64,000 nt of DNA. Source: Asterias amurensis. Taxonomy: Eukaryota; Echinodermata; Asteroidea; Forcipulatida; Asteriidae. Location: positions 18,008,450-18,072,449 of the forward strand of contig NC_092648.1 of the NCBI RefSeq assembly GCF_032118995.1. Direction: 5' to 3'. This document shows positions 58,890-64,000 of this stretch, piece after piece. The translations under genes were made by a program, and so were the position numbers. The notes under the pieces were generated by a model that searched no databases, was not told the origin of the DNA, and saw nothing but the letters and a program-made list of their open reading frames with translations. Position 1 is the stretch's first letter. Each line of letters begins with the position of its first letter.

Positions 58890-61800
58890 TCTCCCTTCCA
58901 GGAGTTCACTGTGCAATTGGGTGATGTAGGTAACTGCTTCCTAATGGTAATAGACTGAATATGACCACTAACTTCTGGAACATGCATGTGTTTGCCAACT
59001 TGGATGAAAAATGTCTTTTGCTTCATGTTTTGTTTATCAAAGAGTCACTGAAGTGAGCCATTACATGTACCTATCCTTTCTGAACATGAGATGGGCATGT
59101 CCAAAATACAAAGTAGCTCAATGGATTTGGGCTTTGGGTAATCATTGGAGCAAGGAAGTTTGTGTGAAGTGGGTTTAGCTTTGGTTTGAATTGAGTCACA
59201 CTTGACTTAAAGGCACTGGACACTATTGGTAATTGTCAAAGATCAGTCTTCTCACTTTGTGTATCTCAACATTTGCATAAGATAACAAACCTGTAAAAAT
59301 TTGAACTCAATTGGTTGTCAAAGTTGCGAGAGAATAATGGAAGAAAAAACACCCTTTTACTTGTCGCACAAGTTTTGTGCTTCAGATGCTTGAATTCGAG
59401 ACCTCAGCTGAGGTCTCACTAAAATATTTTAGTGAGAAATTACTTCTTTCTCAAAACAACGTTACTTCAGAGGGAGCCGTTTCTCACAATGTGTTATACT
59501 ATCGATAGCTCTCCATTGCTCGTTACCGATTAAGTTTTTATGCTAACAGTTATTTGGATTAATTACCAATAGTGTCCAGTGCCTTTAAAGTGGAAATCAA
59601 TCTTGTCATCTGATATGTCTAATTGATTTAAAAAGATCAAGGTTATCACAAAATTCTTGGACTATTCGGTACAATTTATGTTTCTCATCCTTTTTTTGGG
59701 GGAGGGGCATCGTAGTGTCTTAGAGTTAACTGCCTTTGTGTGGCTTTAGAGAGGGAGAGAGAGAGTAGATATTTTTCCAAAGACAAATCATAGAAAAGTA
59801 TCAGGAAATCTATAATATAAGATTAATAGATTCTAACTAATAACAAATGGGAGTTTATATAGAATGAAAGTTACTAAGAAAGGGAGTTGATTAAAAGTAA
59901 ACAGAACAACTTACAATTTTTTTTTTTTTACATGATATTTGTTTACGGTAAATTTCAATGATTTATTTTGTAAAACCAATCTAATTGGTTATTTCTTAGG
60001 GTGTCAAAGTCTTATCTACACCCGCCAAACTCTTATAATGTAGCGCATAATTATAATTGCTAAAAAAAGGATGTAGAAACTTAACAGCCAGTATTTTAAT
60101 TTTTGTGTAATTGCAGGAGAGTGAATTGTTCACTGGTTGAATTTGACAATGTGCTGTCATGTTTGCACCTTGCACTGTGCCACATGTCTTTATGCACCAG
60201 TAAGTTTGTAATCTGGTTCAACTCAGTGCTGTGCGCTCAATGTGGGGATTTTCATGTGTTGGTGTTTGAAGAAGGTGTTGGTATTTCTTTGAGAAATTTA
60301 CCATTATTACCTGGGAAGAGGAATTTGGTGAAATTTACATGTATTTAAAATGTCCAGTTAAATATGTGGAATATCTGCTTCTTTAAAGTTTATTTAAAAA
60401 GTATATTCATTTAATGCTAAATTTGAGCTAGTGAGCATTATACTGAGATAAAGCTTTATTTTGTAAATAAGATGTCAGTAAGTCAAACATCCAAAAACAA
60501 ATGTGTGTTATAATGTAATAGTTCTCACACTAGGTTTCTGTAAGCTTGAGGGATTTTGTTCACTGGAGTTTTGTGAGAAACAAGTTATCTGATTTGTCCA
60601 GCTCACTGGTTATGCATCTTTGTATGGAAGTCCTCAGCTTTACAATCAATTATGTTACATGAGAATTATACGACAAGCCAGTAGGTATTCAATATTATTT
60701 TGTTAGACCTATTTTTTTTTGCAACAAGCAGTAAACACTAAATTAAAGACTCGACTTAAGGGTTTGAGAAGTATAAATCATCAGGTGTGTATGTCATGTT
60801 CCATGTGTGAAATAATAATGAATGCTGATTCTTGTCACACCAAAGAGGGGTCTGACTAATTTTCTTTAGCCTTGGTTTGGTTAACATTGATTTCAATTGG
60901 ACTAAGACAAAATGGTTAAGTAGTTTGAAGCTGCTTTATCATGGAGATATGTTGTCTTATTTTGGTTCTCAACATAAGCAAGTGTGCCAGGCACAAGGTT
61001 TTGAGCAGTTTAAAAATCCACTAAATCTAGCTGGAAGTTGTTAATTTGTTTCAGAAACATAAGTAATGTACACAATTTAAATTGAGAATATGAAAGGAAA
61101 AACAGCAAGAAAGAGCAATTGTTGGAATGGAAGAAGTAAAGTTTTACATTATTGAGAAAAAAGGAATCATTGTATTGCTTCTGATTTTCTGCTGTGATGT
61201 GCGTTGGATATTGGGTTTCTGGTAGGTGGTTGTTGCCTTAGGGCTTTGCCAGACCCCGAGACAATTTACAAGGTACCAGTTCCAGGCAATTTTCAAGGAG
61301 AGAATCCATTCATATTTGAATTTTCTCATAATTTTCTTGGGAATCGCTAGAAATTGTTAAAAAATTGCTACCGAAGTGTTCTTGTAGCATACACTGCATT
61401 TGGTTGCCTGCAAAAGTTGGTGTGACCTGGTGTGACAAGGCTCTAGAATCATTCAGTCACAAACAAGTTTTTAAAATTTATTTAGCAAAGCAGCTCACTG
61501 AATAAGCTTCAAACAGGGATGTGAAATTTCAGACTTATAACTGAGTTCAGAGCTTTACGCCTGCTTGGTGAAAAAAAAATAAGCTGTGTTTTTTCAGATA
61601 AGAAGTCCCACCTTTTAATCAATTACTGATGACACTGATCCCAAAAGTTCATTGAAATCTAAGGGGTTACAAAAACTTGGAAAAGCCATCAGTTCAATAT
61701 ATTTTCTAAACATCCTAGTTTCAAAGCCTTTGTTTGTCAGCAGTAGTGCGATGCGCGCTCACCACAGATCAAAGCACTTAGAAACTAAAGATGCTAATTC

Positions 61801-62095
61801 CTTCAATTATCATGCTTTATTACTTTCGATGGGGTGAAATTGTGGATTTCATCAAAAATTTGTTCAATTTGAAAAGATGTTCCAGGATATTTATGTTCCT
61901 CTTTTTGATGACATTGTAAGCATTGCGGGCTGCTTGGGATGGTGCTTGCATGTAAACCATAGAGCTATAGGCCCTAATGATGTAAACTAAATTTTACATA
62001 ATGTAAAAAATTTTTTGTTCATTTTTTGGGCTATTTTGCTAGTAATGGGCAATGTTTTTGGCAAAGAATGAACAATAAATTAAACTAAAGTAAAG
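58890..62095 (+). other. GTF2A1: GTF2A1 3' region, possibly a long 3'UTR
   Basis: No coding signal. The clearest AATAAA in this orientation is at 62074-62079, which would give a 3.2-kb UTR carrying a family A MITE. A shorter UTR using a variant signal is equally possible. Confidence 0.35.
59207..59588 (-). mobile_element. family A MITE, copy 8 (reverse)
   Basis: 382 bp with TTAA at both ends. Its central hairpin is shortened compared with other copies. Confidence 0.8.
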
Positions 62096-63030
62096 AACAC
62101 TATATGAGCGTTATTAACAAACAATAAGATACAAAGATGTATAATTGAAACGGCATTAAAGTATAGTGATGATTAAATCAGTTACAATGGTCGTATTGTT
62201 CTCTTTAGAACTTCACTTATAGACGATTTAGAAGATTGATGAGCGTAAACACAAGGGATGTGATTTGGTCAACCTGTACAGATACATTTTTTGACATTTC
62301 CTTTGCTCTATAAAGGAACTTTTGAAAGTTGTTCATGAGGAACCAGTAAAAGTAAATGTAGTCCTTGTGCCCTGGCGTATGTCTCGAGACTGGTCTGGGT
62401 CTCCCCACACCGGTCACCTAACTCCTCCTCAACGGACCCGTTTCTAGTTCTTGAGCTCAGACTGTCGGGTCAGGACTACTGCTGCCTTCTTACGGATTCC
62501 AACAGTTACCGACCCAAGTGGAATGCTAAACCTCTTCAATAGATATTTCCCTCATCCTAAGGTTGACTCGAGAAAATTGAAAGTGAAAGCAATTTCAGAT
62601 TTGAAGAAAATCCCCCCAAAGATCCAAACATGCTATCTTTATTCTAGTCCCTGAACAGGCAGACTTGAACTCAACTTCAACTTAAATCGGAACCGATTGT
62701 GGTGCTTTAATACCCTTTTGTCCCCGACCAAACAATTTACAACGAGTTTGATATCAAGAAAGAAATGTTTCTGAATGTAAAACTACAGTATGAGAAACCC
62801 GAATTTCCTGTCATTGGAATTCATTGGGTAACGTTTTTGCAAGTCACTTGTGTCTCTTTTTCAAGAGGGAGTTATAACCTAGATCCATGCCTATCAAGCA
62901 CTTGAATAAGGCTTATCTTTGATACCATTACTTCCTTCCTTCAAACTTCTGAATAGGAAGAGTAGCATAATATGGGTAATACAGTGAAAGTAGCAAAAAT
63001 ATGTAAAATAATAACGGATATCATTGAACT
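62096..63030. other. spacer, nothing recognised
   Basis: No repeat copy or exon-like frame was recognised. Short frames of 66-67 codons lack features. Confidence 0.4.
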
Positions 63031-63047
63031 TTCGTCTCCCGCCGATT

Positions 63048-63110
63048 CCCCGCCCCGCCCCCCACGTCGCACCATTGTACACACCCAACTCGATAGTCAC
63101 GTGCACGTGC
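63048..63110 (+). promoter_or_regulatory. SGPP promoter motifs: GC boxes and a double E-box
   Basis: 'ccccgccccgcccccc' (overlapping Sp1-type GC boxes, about 63048-63063) is followed by CACGTGCACGTG at 63098-63109, two abutting E-boxes of the USF/MITF/TFEB type. The start codon is about 170 bp downstream. Confidence 0.45.
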
Positions 63111-63281
63111 TATAACGATCTGGATCACATTATTATGGATACATGTTTACGTACATCGCGTGTGTTGTGCGGTAACTGCTGATGCACTACATGCATGTTG
63201 TTGTGTACACCTGCACTTCAAGCGCTGGACCGATCATTGGACTTGTCACTCAGCTATGTTTTCTTGAACTTTCTTTGAATA

Positions 63282-63908
63282 ATGAAGGCCGTCCCTGAAA
63301 GCACCCTGCCACTCTACAACGAGCAAAATGTGGCTGAACTACAGCGGTTTTTTGGTCTGGAATTAGCCGCTAAAACAGCCGAAGAATGCGTGCAAAAAAC
63401 AGTTGAACTTGCCAATAATCATGATGGCAATGATGTACGTGTTGACGACATGGACCGCGGTGGTGTCACTTACTTTCAGCTGAAACACCGCAAATCGGGG
63501 GAAGCCCATGAGAGTTGCAACGGGGACGCTGGGTCACCAGCACCCGTCAACTCGGAGGAAGCAAATTCAAGCCCCAGGGAGAGGTACCATGTTGGGAGCT
63601 GGTTTTGGTATTGTGTGTTCTCCTTTGGTGCTGCGCTAGGCGATGATCTGTTCTACTTCTTCGTTTTCCCGTTTGCCATTGCCAACATGTCATGGTGGGT
63701 CATCCGACGATTGCTGATGGTATGGGGGTTTTGTATGTTCATTGGGCAGGCGAGTAAGGAAATCTTGCAGTGGCCAAGACCCAGTGAGCCACCTGTGATA
63801 CGCTTGGAGAAGCGGTATTTCAAAGAGTATGGTATGCCATCTACCCATGCTATGGTTGGTACATTGGTCCCATTTACATTGTTGGTCAGCACATGGAATC
63901 ATTATGAG
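63282..63908 (+). CDS. Sphingosine-1-phosphate phosphatase, first coding exon (partial)
   Basis: One exon of 209 codons ends at the donor GAG/gtaggt (63908), phase 0; the rest lies beyond the window. The N-terminal 100 residues are hydrophilic and variable. From residue 101, RYHVGSWFWYCVFSFGAALG and following hydrophobic stretches look like the first membrane helices. Lipid-phosphatase motif 1 is K159-x6-R166-P167 (KEILQWPRP). The start of motif 2 is 186-PSTHA-190 with catalytic-type H189; motif 3 should be in the next exons. LEKRYFKEYGMPSTHAM closely fits SGPP1/SGPP2. These ER enzymes dephosphorylate sphingosine-1-phosphate and return sphingosine to ceramide synthesis. SGPP1 versus SGPP2 cannot be settled here. 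The frame stays open through the donor for ten codons, which would make a truncated form if the intron were retained. Confidence 0.9.
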
Positions 63909-64000
63909 GTAGGTGTGTCCACAGTCCATCCCCAGTAGCAGTAACATTTCATAATAAACTTTAGTATTTTATTTATGTTAAATTGACCTTTATTTCAATG

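Noticed and set aside
60103-60348. 81-codon open frame downstream of GTF2A1
   Set aside because: No recognisable domain and no supported splice links; it lies in the presumed 3'UTR region.
1-64000. Retrovirus-like, LTR or Polinton-like elements
   Set aside because: No reverse transcriptase, integrase, capsid or polymerase-like frame and no long direct terminal repeats were recognised on either strand.

Overview
This window is animal nuclear DNA. Genes are split into many short exons with GT-AG introns, the exons are embedded in AT-rich sequence, and introns and spacers are crowded with short non-autonomous DNA transposons and tRNA-derived SINEs. The proteins are metazoan. The tRNA-headed SINE with a 'tatagcgc' tail and the TTAA-flanked palindromic elements are of kinds I associate with echinoderms, most likely a sea star; that assignment is an inference, not shown by a marker gene.

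Layout. (1) 3.4-12.5 kb, minus strand: the start of a secreted EGF-repeat protein. A signal-peptide exon and three EGF exons (four EGF domains) are visible; more must lie beyond the window start. A candidate 5'UTR exon and promoter lie near 11.9-12.5 kb. (2) 12.6-22.3 kb: no gene seen, many repeats. (3) 22.4-34.0 kb, minus: complete TADA2B (SAGA adaptor; ZZ, SANT and SWIRM domains), 16 coding exons. (4) 34.4-46.3 kb, plus: complete MED17 (Mediator head), 15 coding exons including two consecutive 30-nt microexons. TADA2B and MED17 are head to head with about 0.36 kb between start codons and a CRE-type palindrome between them. (5) 48.6-50.4 kb, minus: complete COA4 (twin CX9C cytochrome oxidase assembly factor), two exons, tail to tail with MED17. 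(6) 51.95-58.9 kb, plus: complete GTF2A1 (TFIIA alpha/beta), nine exons, with its own TATA box and a taspase-type QVD/G site. (7) 63.3 kb to beyond the end, plus: first exon of a sphingosine-1-phosphate phosphatase (SGPP family).

Together, three of the five identifiable genes encode parts of the RNA polymerase II apparatus: SAGA (TADA2B), Mediator (MED17) and TFIIA (GTF2A1). COA4 acts in mitochondria and SGPP in sphingolipid turnover.

Mobile DNA. At least eight copies of a 380-395 bp TTAA-flanked element (family A), two of a related family (B), two of family C (one split by a SINE), a near-perfect palindrome (D), two 290-bp double-hairpin units (E), a 1.6-kb element with 'gataagacgc' termini (F), and several smaller inverted-repeat families account for much of the non-coding DNA. 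No retrovirus-like, LTR or Polinton-like element, and no intact transposase, was recognised. No wholly new gene system was seen. The most unusual host feature is the pair of look-alike MED17 microexons.
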